A stretch of DNA of 64,000 nucleotides, from positions 14,350,953 through 14,414,952 of the forward strand of contig NC_088324.1 in NCBI RefSeq assembly GCF_910592395.1, given 5' to 3'. Both the position numbers and the translations under genes were made by a program. Numbering within the stretch: the first letter of the stretch is position 1; each line of letters opens with the position of its first letter. This DNA comes from Lineus longissimus. Taxonomy: Eukaryota; Nemertea; Pilidiophora; Heteronemertea; Lineidae. The notes under the pieces were generated by a model. The model was given only the letters and a program-made list of their open reading frames with translations, made no database searches and was not told the DNA's origin. Positions 36,141 through 48,674 of the stretch are shown here, in pieces.

Positions 36141-39100
36141 GAGATGAGACATATGTGTATTGTTAATATCAGTCTAAAAAAATCATAAATTCATGTCAGC
36201 CTGATGTACAGTTGTAAATGATCCAGGTGAAGAAAAAAGAATTCTCGGATAAAAGAATACAAAGTTTTATCTATATCTCATCTGTAGTTTCATGGAGGTG
36301 ATGTGGGTGAGGAATGATGGCTTGGGTGTAAAGGTAATAGATGAGACTAGCTCCTAATGCATCTCGGTGTGAAATACGTTTCATTTAATTTAAATTCTGG
36401 ATAAAAATGACATTCACACAGCTGAGTTTTCAGAAAAATTGATTAAACAACGTATTCATAAATGATATGTGATCGTGCGGGCGGCGTAACGGTTGAATTG
36501 CCGGCACAGACACCTTGTCTCGAACAGAACAATACCAACGAGTCTCGCACATGTTTAGGAGACTGAAGAATAGTCAGCTGAGTACTCTTACACAGCAATT
36601 CAAAATTTGTCCCCGTAAAATCAACCATCAGAAAGTAAACAACTGTTGTTGGACAATGAAATTGTTTTTTATTTGACACATTCATTCACGGTGAAAGGGA
36701 ACTGGGTCTGAGCGTTGAAGAGATGAGTGGCTGACATCTTTGCACTCAGGATTGTGAAGTACTTTAGAGAACTAATCATGTTTATGGTTTGCGAGATCCA
36801 ATCATTTGCTCAGACGCGGTGGAGTCGCACGTTTATTGAATTGAGATGCGTTGGGATGATATTAGTTTGGTGTTGGAGCATCATGGGACCCCTGTGCGCT
36901 GGTGCTAGTTTATCGAAACCCTGCATTTCAAGTTGTGGCAAAACTCGACAGGCTCTCTGTGCTGATGCAAGGCAAGGACTATGGTTTGCAATGTTCATTT
37001 CTTGCTTCTTCATGTATTTGTGGAAGCCATACGTGTCTTGTTTGGTGGTTTCATCAACATGTTGATAACAAACCCCAAACTTTAAGAGAAAGTTCAAATA
37101 TGACTGTCATTGTCACTATCTCCTTGGTTTCCAAGTCTCCGTGGATACCACTGAATAAACGATACCTACATTTATGACAAGACAGTAACACTGGTGAACT
37201 CAGTGATCATGTTATAAAAATATGATTATGATAAATGTACATGTATTGATATAACCTATCGTTTAGAAAAATAACGAAACTATTATATGTACTTCTGTTA
37301 TAACATTGTACATTTCATTGGATGTATTCTATCACTTTGTAAAAAGTCTTGGAAATTATCAAAAGGCATTGTACTATAAACAGCATATGGGGCCTATTAT
37401 TTGCATTTGTGCCATCTCCCGGGGCCAGTGCAAATAGTACACAAGTTGTGTACAAACAGTGTCGGTTTCAAGCATGTGGTTAAATCAATGAAAATGGCAT
37501 GAAATGCAATTGATGCAATGTACAGATTGCTGATATTCTAATTAAACAGCTGTAAATGTTTAGAATTACATGAACAATTTAAGTACAGTAAGTAAGTAAG
37601 CAACAGTTAGTTCAGATAAGGTGAGGTTGACATGAGAATGATTTGGGACTTCTTTTCGTCAGTTGATCGGGGATTGGGAACTCCTTCTGAAAAGCTTCCA
37701 CAAGTTGGCATGGTTAGAACTTCATCTTGTTCAAGAACAAAGGAGAGACGTTTGGTTGCTTCAAGTTGACCAATCTGTCATGAAGTCATTTGGCCAGGCT
37801 TCAAGATTTTGCAGTGTGAAAGTCCATTAGCCTATCAATAGTGCAACCAATGCTAGGCATAGCTTGAAACTTTCTACACAGCTTAGATCCGATATTCAAA
37901 CTTTAGTGGATTTACATTAGGCAGAGAGGGCCAATATGGATTGTTGGCTGAGCCGATTACTGGCTGTTCAGGGGGCTTTTGTTGTTGAAGGGTTTAGCCT
38001 AATGAAGGGGACCCTACCATAATACGAGGGTACTGCCTGGTATGAACATTTGTGGTTGAATAAGAATTTTAAAGATTGACTCTGTTTTGGTAAAATCAGA
38101 TTTAACTGTCTCATTTGGCATCTCTCCATCAACTTTTAAATCGAAACTATTTTGTCAGTTGATGTCTAATTGTTTGGATGGCAATGGGGCACAGATTCAG
38201 TCTGCCTGCACGCAGTAACCCTATGCACTAACCGCAGTGCAGTAAACAAGTGCAATGAAAGGGAAAGCTGTGGCGATATGTTTAGCAATGGTTGGCCAGC
38301 TCACCAAAGCCCTCGATTCGGTTGGGTGATGTCTATAAAACGTTTTGGTCCCTGGAGACCACAGGAAGTTGTCATCCTACATAAAAGGGCCTATTGGTTG
38401 TTGCTAACTCCTGTTTTTCTAGGAATCAATACGCCCATTTCTGTAAACAATCCAAAGTTTGAAGTATCTTTGCAAAGTTTTTTCAAAATCTATTCGTTTC
38501 TTACTGAATGAATTCACAGAAGAGGATGACCTTTTTTCCGAGACAGACTGACGTATAACTGAAATCCTATCTTTAGTTCGAACCCATGGGATGTTATTGA
38601 AGAACACCACGGGACAACATCTACGTGGGGTTGTGACTGCCTCCATTGGCTTTCCAACTGTCCGTTAATTCAACAGCAGGCGTCCCGCATGTTTTGATGA
38701 AATCATGAATGCAACTTATAAAAAAATTGATACACGGCCCAGTGTGTTACTGCTGTATTCAATATGATGTTCTTATACATTTGTTGACATATTCCCCACA
38801 TGTGCTCAGACTTACAAAGTGTACAATGTGTGCATGTTGTATATTCAAGTATATACCATAGAATTTCATATTAATTAACAGGATATGTCGATGCATTCAG
38901 ATGGGGACTCGGTTTTATCATGGAGTGCATTCTTCTTGGCTGCATTTGTGAAAGCCTTTTCCATGAATAGTGGTGACCTGTTTTTGAGTATATGATTTCA
39001 GGTCATAATAGGCCATCGACCCTTGATTGTGGCATCTGTCTGTGGTGGTATCGTTGCCAGAAAGTTCACTCAGGACAGACAGAACAATGTTGTGATGTTT

Positions 39101-42100
39101 GTGGTTTGACAGATGGACGGAATGGTTCATAATTGGCCCAGGAAGCCTGCCAGAACATTTGTGGTCATTGCTGGTATTCCTGGTAGCCAGTACCGACCAC
39201 TTCTGTCAGCCTACACACTGAAAACGTCCAGGAAAGCCTATACTTGGACTTGCCCTAAATCTATAAAATATTTTACCTCAGTTAATCCAGTCTGCACACA
39301 GGTGAACTAGTTGGTATATCTGGGTTTAAAAGACCATTAGGTTTTGGTGGTAGGTGGTTTGAGATATGAATGGGCCCTACATTGGCCAATTAAAGTCGAT
39401 TATAATAACCAAAGTCGATTTGAACTTGTGAAATTCAGAATATGTTTTTGAACAAACAGCAAAATTCTTGCTGAATATCTCAGTGTTTTAATCAGTCTGT
39501 CAGCAAGTTCGTGTAAATATTAAAAATTTGTTTAAAGGGTTTTTCTGTTAGTCATTCTGATAAGCCGAAGACTGTCAAAAAGCTAGTGTTTAATGTTGAT
39601 TATGTGCGAAGCTATTGCTTTTAAAGTTAGATTGACATTTCCCCTTCCCCACTCTGGTTTCATAGCCAGATTACTCTTGTTGTTGGTCAATATGGAAACT
39701 ACAATTTACATGCATGAAAAAGTACTTCTCTCTGGACGGACTGGTGCCAGGGAGGATAAATATTTCACTTGGTTTACAACATTAATAAAAGCAGCATTCA
39801 GTCTGGCTGATATGGAAGAAAAAGTGGTCATGTTGATATAAAATACACAGTGCGGACCAAGTATGTTTTGGCATCGGAGTATGTCATGGACTTGTCATTA
39901 GAGTTCAGGGTGGGTGTACCTTCAGTGGTTGGACAATTGGCCTTTAAGGACTCCTGAGGTGTGAAAAATGAAAAATGATATCGGGAGGGTTATGGTGGCT
40001 GTGTTCATATCAAATGCTTGCTGAGAAGAATGAGCGTGTTTTGGCATCAAACATGGCATGGACACAGTTGTGGTTGGTGTGCTTTTAAGAGAAGATCATC
40101 ATCACCAGAAGAAAACATCATGAATGAGATAGGCCGGTGTTATATCGAGGTGACCAAGGAAATAACCTAACCCTCATGCTACGTTGCACACGAATACCAG
40201 TAGGCCTCTAACTCAAGTGTGTCTCCGCGTTCACCATGATTGATGTGCGAGTGGGTGATCTTTGAATGATTTGAATGGAATTCTGGGTGTCCGTGGACTT
40301 CTGGAATGGCATGAAAGATCTGACTAGGACTAACAGTAGGGCCTACATGTTTATATTAAGTGAGCTTTTGATAAGAACAACTGAGAATGACATGACATGT
40401 CACATATGAGTTATGCCTGTGTCCAAGCTAGTATGATGATCAAGTCAAATGAGACTTTTGATGGAGGACAATTTCACCCATAATATCCAGACCAGTTAGC
40501 GTGGTTGTCAACAAGGGTTGGGCTGAATCGTGTACATAATTGGTATAATGGTACCCGTTACATTAAGTAATTAGAGGTGTTGCAATGATATATGAGGTGT
40601 CAAAAAGAGGATGTCTCTGTTGGCATCATGTGTTGGTGGGTCATGTGCTTCTTCGAAATTGCCTTTTGATAAGTTCACCAGATGAAGAATATCAAGGTTC
40701 AGTTTGCCTGTGCATGTATGGTGCATTGCTAGTCTTTAGAATGTTGGAAGTTCATTGCCTACCCACAGTGGGTTGCACTGCATGGCAAGAAATTAAGCTC
40801 GTTGTTGGTTCATCTATTTTTGAGCATAGAGAATTTAAGATCAAATCAAAAGTTATTGTGACATATTGCCAAGCGCTTTACTTATTCACTTAGCAGTTGC
40901 CAAGGAGATATTGCTGGAGATTGCTCAGTTTACTAAATCGTTAAGAGACGCTTACCCATGCAGCTCTGTATCTACTAATGGGTGTTGTCTACGATGTCAT
41001 CTTACATCAATGCCTCAAAGCAGAAGAACAACCATCTTGCCAATGGCTGCCCATGAATTTTTAACACGGTACAGATTCCGTCCTTGGTAATTGTATGGAA
41101 ACTCCATTAAATAATTTACAAATGCGGCATCGATGAGACTCCTGATGTTGATCTCGCGATATTTCTGAAGTCAGAAGCAACAGTTGTGTGAATGTACCGC
41201 CATGTATGTACATTGCCGTCCACAACTTCTCGTTGCCATGGCGAACAAACCTAATCACTTTAGCGGCAGCCACACGCCGTCAGTATTGTATCCCAGGATG
41301 CACGGCACTGAGCAGCAGGAACTGGCGAAATAATGACAAATGGCGGAGAAATCATTAACAGCGTCCTTGGAACTTTCTTTCTCATTAAAGCGGGCGATAT
41401 CTTGCTAAAGATTGTGTTTATTGTTGGCTTGAGACGTTAGTGCTGGTAATAGATTGAACTCTGCATTCATTTCTTGATACAGCTTTATTGGATGATTGCT
41501 GTTTTCGACTGGGGAAAGTCAGAGAGAGACGAAATTGGTAATTTTCAAAATGTGATGATTGCCGTTTATGATATTGTAGATGTTGTGTACATTGCGATAT
41601 TGATAACGATGTAAAAAATTGGTAGTCTGTGGAATCTTGTGATGATGTTGATGCCAACAATGATCCTTTTAATACACCATGGAAATTGTACAATAGCTCA
41701 CCTCAGATGTGGCACCAGCTTGCTGGGTTATTTAGCATGAGAAATGACACCTGGAGTTGGTAGTATATGATTCATAGGCTAGACACAATGAACTCTTGGC
41801 AAAAAATAGTAAAAATATGAGGTGTATTAACCTGGCTCAAATATGATTTGGAAGGAGGGATTTTGCCTGCTACAAAGATGTTTTTGATTGCAGGTTAAAG
41901 TGTCTAAAAATGTCACTGAAGATATGAAAGTATCACGATGTCTACTCTCCACTTATAAAGATCATTTCCTCGGGATGTAATCTTTCAGAATCGAAGAGAT
42001 CATTTCCTGAAGGAAATTGTCCATTAGACACCAGGTCAAGCCACTCCACCACACTCAACCAAGTTCAACTTCAGACCAAAGTTTGCTTTCCCATGGAACA

Positions 42101-44830
42101 TCTCGAAGTGCACGTATCAAACTTAGATAATGCAATAACAATTCAATTAAAATGCCATTGTTTGTCCTTTTCTTGCACGATTCCCTAACATTACCATTAA
42201 AAGGGTTTTGAACATGTACTTGAAAAACATTTATACCAATGAACGATAAAAGACCATGCTCAACTTATCCTCTGAATGCCTTCGACTGTAAACAAGGCTT
42301 TCCCCCAAGAGGAATTGGGCAATCTTGTTTTTATGGTCAAATAAACCCAGACTGAAAATATCTTGGGCAATAGAGCTCCCAAGTGGTTTGAATGGCATTG
42401 AGTAGTTTCGGTCATTGGTCAGCAAATTCGCATGGGGCTGGTATTTCCCTGAATGATAGGGATTTATAGGTTCCATCAGAGGTTCAAGTCCTCGACTCCT
42501 TTTATGGCGCATTGTTCTCCTTATTTCTTTCCCACCAACGGACCAAATGAAGATAGTCTGAACTTGCCCAGCCATGAACATGAGATTTCATAATTTTGTT
42601 ATCTTGAGGCCCAGGGTAGGGCTTCTGCATCAAGGTGCACAATAGTCCAATAGACAAGCAAAATCGTTGCCTAGGTAAGTATAAGTATGGATTTGGCCAT
42701 CCTGGCTCGACATTAAACAGATAAAAACAACTGACATAACCTTGGCAATGTCAAGATGGAATCGCTCTGATATAACTGGTATCAACACAGCAATTTATCA
42801 TCTTGTTAGAGATGGTCCCCTGATGGATTATGCTTTCCTCGCATGAACCTGGATAGATAAAAACAAATACCATTAGAAAACCTTGGTGTTGTCAATAACA
42901 GCTGCTGCTTATCCTTGAACCCCTGCGCCCAAACCCTTCCTGTATAGCATAGCCTCGAGGTAACAATGCTAGCTTCAGTCTGTGCTATCACGCGCAGATA
43001 GCTTTAGCGCTGGCCAAGTCCTGAGGACTCATCTGCTGAGGCAGTTGTTTGCGCAGCTTTGGTATGTCCTGATTTCTCTGAGGCAGGTGGTATTGTTGTA
43101 AATCTATATGGAGATTTCAGGCTGCCCTGTTCAAAATCTCAGTTTTTATTCCTGTTAACTTAAGTTGCCAGTAGAATTAGTCAATATAATGGATGATTTC
43201 AAAAGGCGGTGGATATTTTTGCCGACCATATATTCACCAGTACGATAACGTCTGTCGAAAAAATGTCATCCATCATCCAACCAAGCTGCAGTGTTCTCAT
43301 GGCATCAATATCCCAACAGATAAAAAAAACTTGTTGGCGTCATGGGGATAAAACTGGTGTATCTTGATGCATCTTTTATGTCTGTGCTATACGTCTTGCA
43401 TGTATGATGAACATCTCAGAACTTCTTACAAGTTCGATTTTTCTTTCGGGGATTGCCTCATAGATCAAAGCGGCCATTATGAGTGGGGAATGTCCACCTT
43501 TGTTAATGGTGAAGTCAGATATATTCATCGATGCTGTTGCTTCTCTCCTCAGTGTTACTATAGCTCAAAGCTAGTTTCTTTCCAAAGATGACGAGAGAAA
43601 ATTACCTGTCATCTCTATTTTCTCTTCTTTCTTTGTTGAGATTTTTGTAATTCAACAAAAAAATCAGCAAAGTGATGGGTTTTTACAGTAGCTGCATTAT
43701 ACAAATTGGAACATAACACTATTTCTGTTAATTTTTTATTAGTTATGCAGTTTATTCATATGAGTTCTTCATAAATCTTCACTGCTTTGTCACCAATCAA
43801 CCTGCATGACATGTTAAAAGGTCTCATCCTTTTTTCGCCAAATTAGTGCCTAAATGGGCTAATTACCGAAATATCTTTAAAAACATGCCAACCTATATGA
43901 TACAGCCAACACACACATATAACACTGTAACATCAATACCAAATGGTTTAACTGCAATATCAAGAACTGTTTTGTTATGCTTTGCAACATTTGCCTTGGT
44001 AATTTTGCGTTATTATGTCGCAATTGGGTTGGTATTTTCTCATTATACCCAATCATCGTTCATTACATTGAGGGTGATCTCATTTTGCTAACAAAGGGAC
44101 ATGATAAAATGGTGTCATCAACAATGCTATCAACACCCATGCCGAAATCCTGGGTGAGATATTTATGATAGATGAGGTGCGTTATTTGTCAGCACGGCAA
44201 GGTCAACTGTCCGTCAGTTGTTAGGGCAGCTTGTGGAGTCTGTAGGCCATCCAGCACATGGCTGAATGTCCTCCTAGATGTCTGATTTCAAGACCTATGC
44301 CAAAACCGAGCAAAACTTGATGAATCAGATGTATCACTGGCCATTTCTATACATATCATGGTCTGCAGTTTGCCAAGTTCCAGACCCATCATAACCAAAA
44401 ACCTCAGGGGTGAGCTCAGTAAAGAAAAACTCTTTGACAAAGAATTGTCAGATTCCTTGCAAAATGAATTGCCAACCATACCCTTTGTCGGTGCTTTCTG
44501 CATCTTGATGGCGACCCTGCTTGTCCAAAAACTGTGGCCATTCCCTGCATGTTTATTACTAATCATACCAATTACATTTCAAATGTTCTCCTACTGGTCA
44601 TCAGTGTCCTCTGCTTTTGACATACACGGCCATAAACAACGCCAGCGTCCATCTTATCACACACCATGCAGGAACGCTGCGCCATGAATGATGTCCATTT
44701 ATCTGGCGGTGTTCAGGTGCAATCAAAGAGACAGTGCGCCATTTGCATGCCGTGGAACGGGCGGCAAACGCTTTGGTTAGCGCTAGCTAATGCATAGGAT
44801 GGGTGAATACTGGCATTGCGATGCTCGGTG
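36141..44830. other. No gene seen over 8.7 kb
   Basis: Intron-like sequence with overlapping short frames (for example 36727-37177, 38170-38511, 40585-40893 plus; 42231-42581 minus), none recognised. A very good donor-like CCTAG-GTAAGTAT at 42676 has no open frame in front of it. An RFX-like site at 41232 is listed separately. Confidence 0.4.
41232..41246. promoter_or_regulatory. Possible RFX X-box variant
   Basis: GTTGCCATGGCGAAC matches an X-box except for one inserted G. Confidence 0.15.
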
Positions 44831-44834
44831 TAGC

Positions 44835-44885
44835 CTGACGCCGATTGATTTTCCTCTTCAGGGACCTGAATGTGATGTTCTGTCT
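44835..44885 (+). repeat. Dispersed repeat, copy 1 (spans a candidate splice acceptor)
   Basis: GTGTAGCC..ACGCCGATTGATTTTC, CTCTTCAGGGACCTGAATGTGATG is matched at 47578-47625 with a one-base gap and a few changes. The match covers the acceptor of the candidate exon at 44862 and its first 18 bases. Confidence 0.75.
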
Positions 44886-45031
44886 AATGGAACTGGCTCA
44901 AGGAGGTGGGAGCAACATAGTTTCTATTCTACGAGAGGACGTCTTAGTCAACTTATTGGCTTCTTTTGCAGGAAGTCGAGCTAGTTACTGCGTTCAGGTT
45001 CAGTTTCTCTTTCGCAAGACCAACTTTGTTG
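44862..45031 (+). CDS. Candidate internal exon, unknown protein
   Basis: The acceptor TTGATTTTCCTCTTCAG ends at 44861 and the donor GTGAGT begins at 45032. One frame is open throughout, about 56 residues starting DLNVMFCLMELAQGGG and ending QVQFLFRKTNFV. Entry uses the last two bases of a codon and exit leaves one base. Its mixed composition looks more protein-like than neighbouring frames, but no domain is recognised. The acceptor region is duplicated 2.7 kb downstream with the exon part broken, so this may instead be a transposon-borne segment. Confidence 0.28.
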
Positions 45032-46599
45032 GTGAGTCTTGGGATGTCTTGTGATTAGGCATGGCTTGGACAGGACTACGAAGGCCAACCTATTCTCAGC
45101 TGTTCTCCCACTCTTCAATCTGAAAATCAGGATGTGAATCAAACTCATTTCTCACCTTTGACTTTCATGTCAATTTTCTACCCAATCTTTACAAAGTTGT
45201 GTCAATGTCAAGCTAATCTGTTTATTTGATATTCCTGTTTTCATAAAATCCTGCACTGATCTTCTTTAATAATAAATCGTCACGTCCAATCTGACAATTT
45301 GCGCTCTCGCATCCTGCAAAAATGCTTTCGTCTTCACCGTCAGCGTTAAGATGCATGACACCTCAGCGGTGTTGGGTTATTGTAAAACCTGGCTCCATTG
45401 TCATGGCGACGAGGTGTCAGGCTGCGGTTTTAAGACTTCAGGTTGCAGATGGTGCATAGTCTTCAGCAGTAGAAATGAGTTGAAAGATGGGATGATAGCA
45501 CAGAGAAGAAATGGTTGTTGGTGAAAAACTGCCAGAATATTTCTTTTCCCTACAACAGCATGGCAGCATTTTTGAAAGGAAGATCATAAACAGTGAGGAG
45601 AACAAAATGACGATACGCTTGGCTCTTTCATAGAAATCTTACATTTGAGGAAATCTGCTCGCCTTAAAATTGAATCTTCTGACTCAGATGCATTGCATGA
45701 TGTAATATAGATAAACTGAAAAGGAATAACTGCTGACTAGACAAAAATCTATAAAACGAGAGCCGGAGAATCCCACAAGAAGCAACATTCTGTGTTTTGG
45801 TGTATTGGTGATCGATCTCGAGCCTGCAGCCGCTCTTGAATAGGAGGATGTTGCAGCATGCATTTGAAGATGCATCTCGAAATCTTAAGGCTGTATTCAG
45901 TGTTGGTGGTGCATTGTGTAATGCTCGTAATGGATTTCCGCAGCATCTCTAAAGTGTTTGCAGACTGCAGTTGAAAACGGATTGGAAATCTCGCTGAATA
46001 ACTGAAATGATGGACAAGTTTTATGAGCATAGCAATCGCAGCTTTTTATTTTTGCAGATTTTGCGAATAGCCTCAATTTGTAAAGATAGATTTTGCACTG
46101 TAGAACGAGATATGTGTGTTCAGCCAGGAAAGAATCTGAAAAATTCTAAGCAACACGCCTAGATATCTTCAACTGTAGGATTCCCCCTTAGGCTGTTGTT
46201 TCCAACAACATAACACACAATATCGCATAATTTTTCCAAGGTAAGGTAAACACAATGCGTTGCATTATACGGAATGAACCATAATTGTTTATGAATACGC
46301 CATGATATTTGAACAGGATCAATGTCTTATATATTTTATCATGTTCTGGTTATAAAATCTGTGAACTATACTGTAATTTTTCAATTTTCCAGTTATAGAT
46401 ACCAGGTTATACTTTCTAACAAAGTTCGAAACAAACATCAAACTTCCGATGGAATATTTTGCTCAAGGCAAAATCGTCAGTCTTCTAAAGAGATATGAGT
46501 AATGCATATTCGTGTTTTTGAGGAAATCGATTTAGTTGACATACATGTATTTGTTATATTCTCCCCCACGACGACAGCTTAAGCCCCTATTTGGACGTG
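45032..46599. other. No gene seen; one 9-bp inverted repeat
   Basis: TGACACCTC (45356-45364) and GAGGTGTCA (45411-45419) are perfect inverted arms 46 nt apart. GTCATGGCGAC, an imperfect X-box-like site, lies just inside the right arm. No coding evidence was found. Confidence 0.45.
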
Positions 46600-47060
46600 A
46601 TTTTGCTGTAGCGGTACCGATGTCAAAATCGACCCTGCGCATTTCTCCTTACTACAATTGACCCTTTCACATTGGAAACATCGGTGAACTAGAAACTGGT
46701 ATATCTACCACTGTAGAACTGCTTTTGGTACTCAGTTGGCTTGCTAATTGCTTCACCTCTTTCAGCTGGTGTTCAGAAATGATGCTCAAGATGATTGGCA
46801 ATTGAGTCATCAGACATCAGTGGGTTAATTCCTGCGTAATAACATTTACTGCACAGCGAATCTACGCAGCAGCCAAACTAATTAATTCTCGCGGCGCATT
46901 ACGTTAATGCTCCATCCATCTTCGCGATGAAGCGAAGGCAGGTAGACGTGCAATGTGACGTTAATGCATGTGACCTCGACGGCCCAGGATATCTCATCAC
47001 GCCGACAACATCACATATATGTAGTGTAGCGTGTATGCATCGATGGTATGGTAATTTTGG
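46600..47060. other. CpG-rich non-coding segment, possible regulatory DNA
   Basis: CpG dinucleotides cluster here in otherwise CpG-poor DNA, together with homeodomain-type TAATTAAT (about 46880), CRE-like TGACGTTAATG (46956-46966) and a hairpin CTTCGC/GCGAAG (46920-46937). No open frame is present. Enhancer or promoter function is inference. Confidence 0.3.
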
Positions 47061-47577
47061 TATTTGTGCGGTTTTTTGTGACGTATGTTGCTATCAAAGT
47101 GATTAGCCACCAATTTGATACAAAACCTTAATGTCCCGCCTAGTGTGACTAGATTCAGTGTGCACAAAATCGACTACAGCGGTACTTTGATGCTTGCTCT
47201 GTCTATTCCACTATTATTCATAGTGTTTCTGAGTCTCTTATTAAGGGGTTAACATGTTTATACACTAAAGAGTCACATGCTCTTTGCCTATACCTATCAA
47301 ATTACCTTGAGCAAGAAAAAATGCCTTGGGTCCAAATATAACTTGAACACAATAACTGTTATTAATCTATTGTTCACCTTGCAAAGCGCAAATAGTGTAA
47401 TTAAAGTTTACGATTTCAAGTTTCGTATTGCTAGCGTCAGTCATTCTGTCTGTGCATTGTTACAAACAAGTAGAAATTAGTAACGATTGTCAGGTAATGC
47501 ACAAAGTGAACTGGGAAAAGGTCAAAGTTATAAGCTCTGTTTAAGTTGCGAAATTCAGTGCAAAAGCGTAATGCGGT
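47061..47577. other. No gene seen
   Basis: AT-rich with one unrecognised short plus frame (47277-47480). Confidence 0.45.
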
Positions 47578-47625
47578 ACAGCCCAACACCGATTGATTTT
47601 CTCTTCAGAGACTTGAATGTGATGT
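47578..47625 (+). repeat. Dispersed repeat, copy 2
   Basis: Matches 44835-44885 (ACCGATTGATTTTCTCTTCAG then AGACTTGAATGTGATG). In this copy the former reading frame meets TGA almost at once. Confidence 0.75.
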
Positions 47626-48257
47626 AAAATGTATATTTTAATGAGAGGATGGTTTACAGAACGCATTGAGAAGTGATGAAAAGGCCTTCAGTTAGTTTTA
47701 TTTGTGGAGATATGTTGAACATTAATCACTGAGCTTCATGATGTTGGTGACAGCAATGTGTTGTAACAAAAGTCAATGAGCTACTTCAAGGACCCAGCTT
47801 ATACATGTATAGAGTTAAAGTGTAAAAAATTTGTTTTCATTATAACATAAAAGTGATCAACGTTAATCGTTCAGTAATCTCGTTTTTGTGAAACTTGCTT
47901 GAAGTGGTAACAGGAACCAGCTTTGATAGAAATCTATTGGATAGATGTTCGTTTTCTTCAAAGACACCAAAAAAACACGAATTGTCCCAAAAAATCGAAA
48001 GGTTATCTCGAAATAGATTCAACCTTACTCAGTGCTAATTAAAACTGCTTAAAAGAAGGTAAAGGTTAATTAGTGTTGGAAGCTCGCAGTGCTGTCTTTC
48101 AAGTCCCCTCTTCACCGATCCATAGTGATTCATTACTGTCAGCTAATCCAAAGCACGCCTTTATCTCTATTCCTAGCTTTTTCACCTGATTTATTGTACA
48201 TTTCTGTGACAAATGATGGAGCATTTTTGCATCGGAAACTCAGGAGCAGGCTGGATG
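47626..48257. other. No gene seen
   Basis: AT-rich flank of the miniature LTR element; unrecognised short frames only. Confidence 0.45.
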
Positions 48258-48261
48258 GAAA

Positions 48262-48398
48262 TAAAACAGAGGAAAAACATCAAGGTCCAACCGGGGATTG
48301 AACCCGGGACCTCTTGCTTACAAGGCCATCACTCTACCGACTGAGCTAAAGGGAATTTCCTTCTAGCCTGGGCTAGTAGGAATGATGCCACCACTACA
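48262..48398 (-). repeat. Downstream (3') LTR of the miniature element
   Basis: 137 bp, differing from its partner at five internal positions plus the damaged outer end (TAAAAC in place of TGTAAC). It carries a tRNA-like sequence at 48284-48355. Confidence 0.88.
48284..48355 (-). tRNA. tRNA-like sequence in LTR, anticodon-position TGT, probably pseudo
   Basis: On the minus strand an A box TAGCTCAGTCGG (48337-48348) and a B box GGTTCAATCCC (48294-48304) are intact, and the T arm (CCGGG, 7-nt loop, CCCGG) pairs perfectly. The anticodon loop reads CTTGTAA, which would be a threonine TGT anticodon. The anticodon stem has mismatches and the acceptor stem does not pair, so a functional tRNA is unlikely. 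The likely role is an internal RNA polymerase III promoter within the LTR. Confidence 0.5.
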
Positions 48399-48400
48399 TA

Positions 48401-48410
48401 CTCCCCCTGT
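48401..48410 (-). other. Polypurine tract
   Basis: On the minus strand ACAGGGGGAG lies two bases before the downstream LTR start TGTAGTGG, the expected place for plus-strand priming. Confidence 0.75.
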
Positions 48411-48520
48411 TCGGGAAAGTTGTGTCCTCACAACCGGGTTCTTCCATGATACAAAGGGTTAATTCATTATCCAAAGACATACATGTACCAGCATCTAAAC
48501 AAATTATTAGTACCCTTTTA

Positions 48521-48535
48521 CCACGTTGGGCGCCA
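48521..48535 (-). other. Primer-binding site for tRNA-Lys(CUU)
   Basis: On the minus strand TGGCGCCCAACGTGG is complementary to the last 15 bases of tRNA-Lys(CUU) including CCA, and lies 2 nt inside the upstream LTR. Confidence 0.8.
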
Positions 48536-48537
48536 AA

Positions 48538-48674
48538 TGTAACAGAGGAAAAAAATCAAGGTCCAACCGGGGATTGAACCCGGGACCTCTCGCTTATAAG
48601 GCCATCACTCTACCGACTGAGCTAAATGGAATTTCCTTCTAGCTTGGGCTAGTAGGAATGATGCCACCACTACA
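48538..48674 (-). repeat. Upstream (5') LTR of the miniature element
   Basis: 137 bp with intact TGT...ACA ends. Carries the second tRNA-like sequence at 48560-48631. Confidence 0.9.
48560..48631 (-). tRNA. tRNA-like sequence in LTR, anticodon-position TAT, probably pseudo
   Basis: Same structure as the copy in the other LTR: A box at 48613-48624, B box at 48570-48580, paired T arm. The anticodon loop reads CTTATAA here, so the nominal anticodon is TAT. The anticodon differs between the two LTRs of one element and the acceptor stem does not pair, both of which argue against service as a tRNA. Confidence 0.5.

Noticed and set aside
36468-36530. Possible tRNA-like head near GTGATCGTGCGGGCGG
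   Set aside because: The sequence lacks a B box and the arms do not pair.
41695-41706. TAGCTCACCTCA as another copy of the hairpin-led element
   Set aside because: Only 11-12 bases match and no hairpin arm or CGT tract follows.
42470-42505. B-box-like GGTTCAAGTCC at 42481 as a possible tRNA or SINE
   Set aside because: No A box or tRNA-like arms lie at the proper distance upstream.
42616-42685. Excellent donor CCTAG-GTAAGTAT as the end of an exon
   Set aside because: All three frames between the nearest acceptor-like site and the donor contain stops, so a coding exon is not supported.
44790-45054. Second overlapping plus frame (44790-44984) as the coding frame
   Set aside because: It ends within the splice-bounded interval, whereas the frame at 44845-45054 stays open across it.
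46600-47190. AGCGGTAC-containing words at 46612 and 47178 as terminal repeats of one element
   Set aside because: The similarity is short, mixes direct and inverted orientation and lacks flanking duplications.
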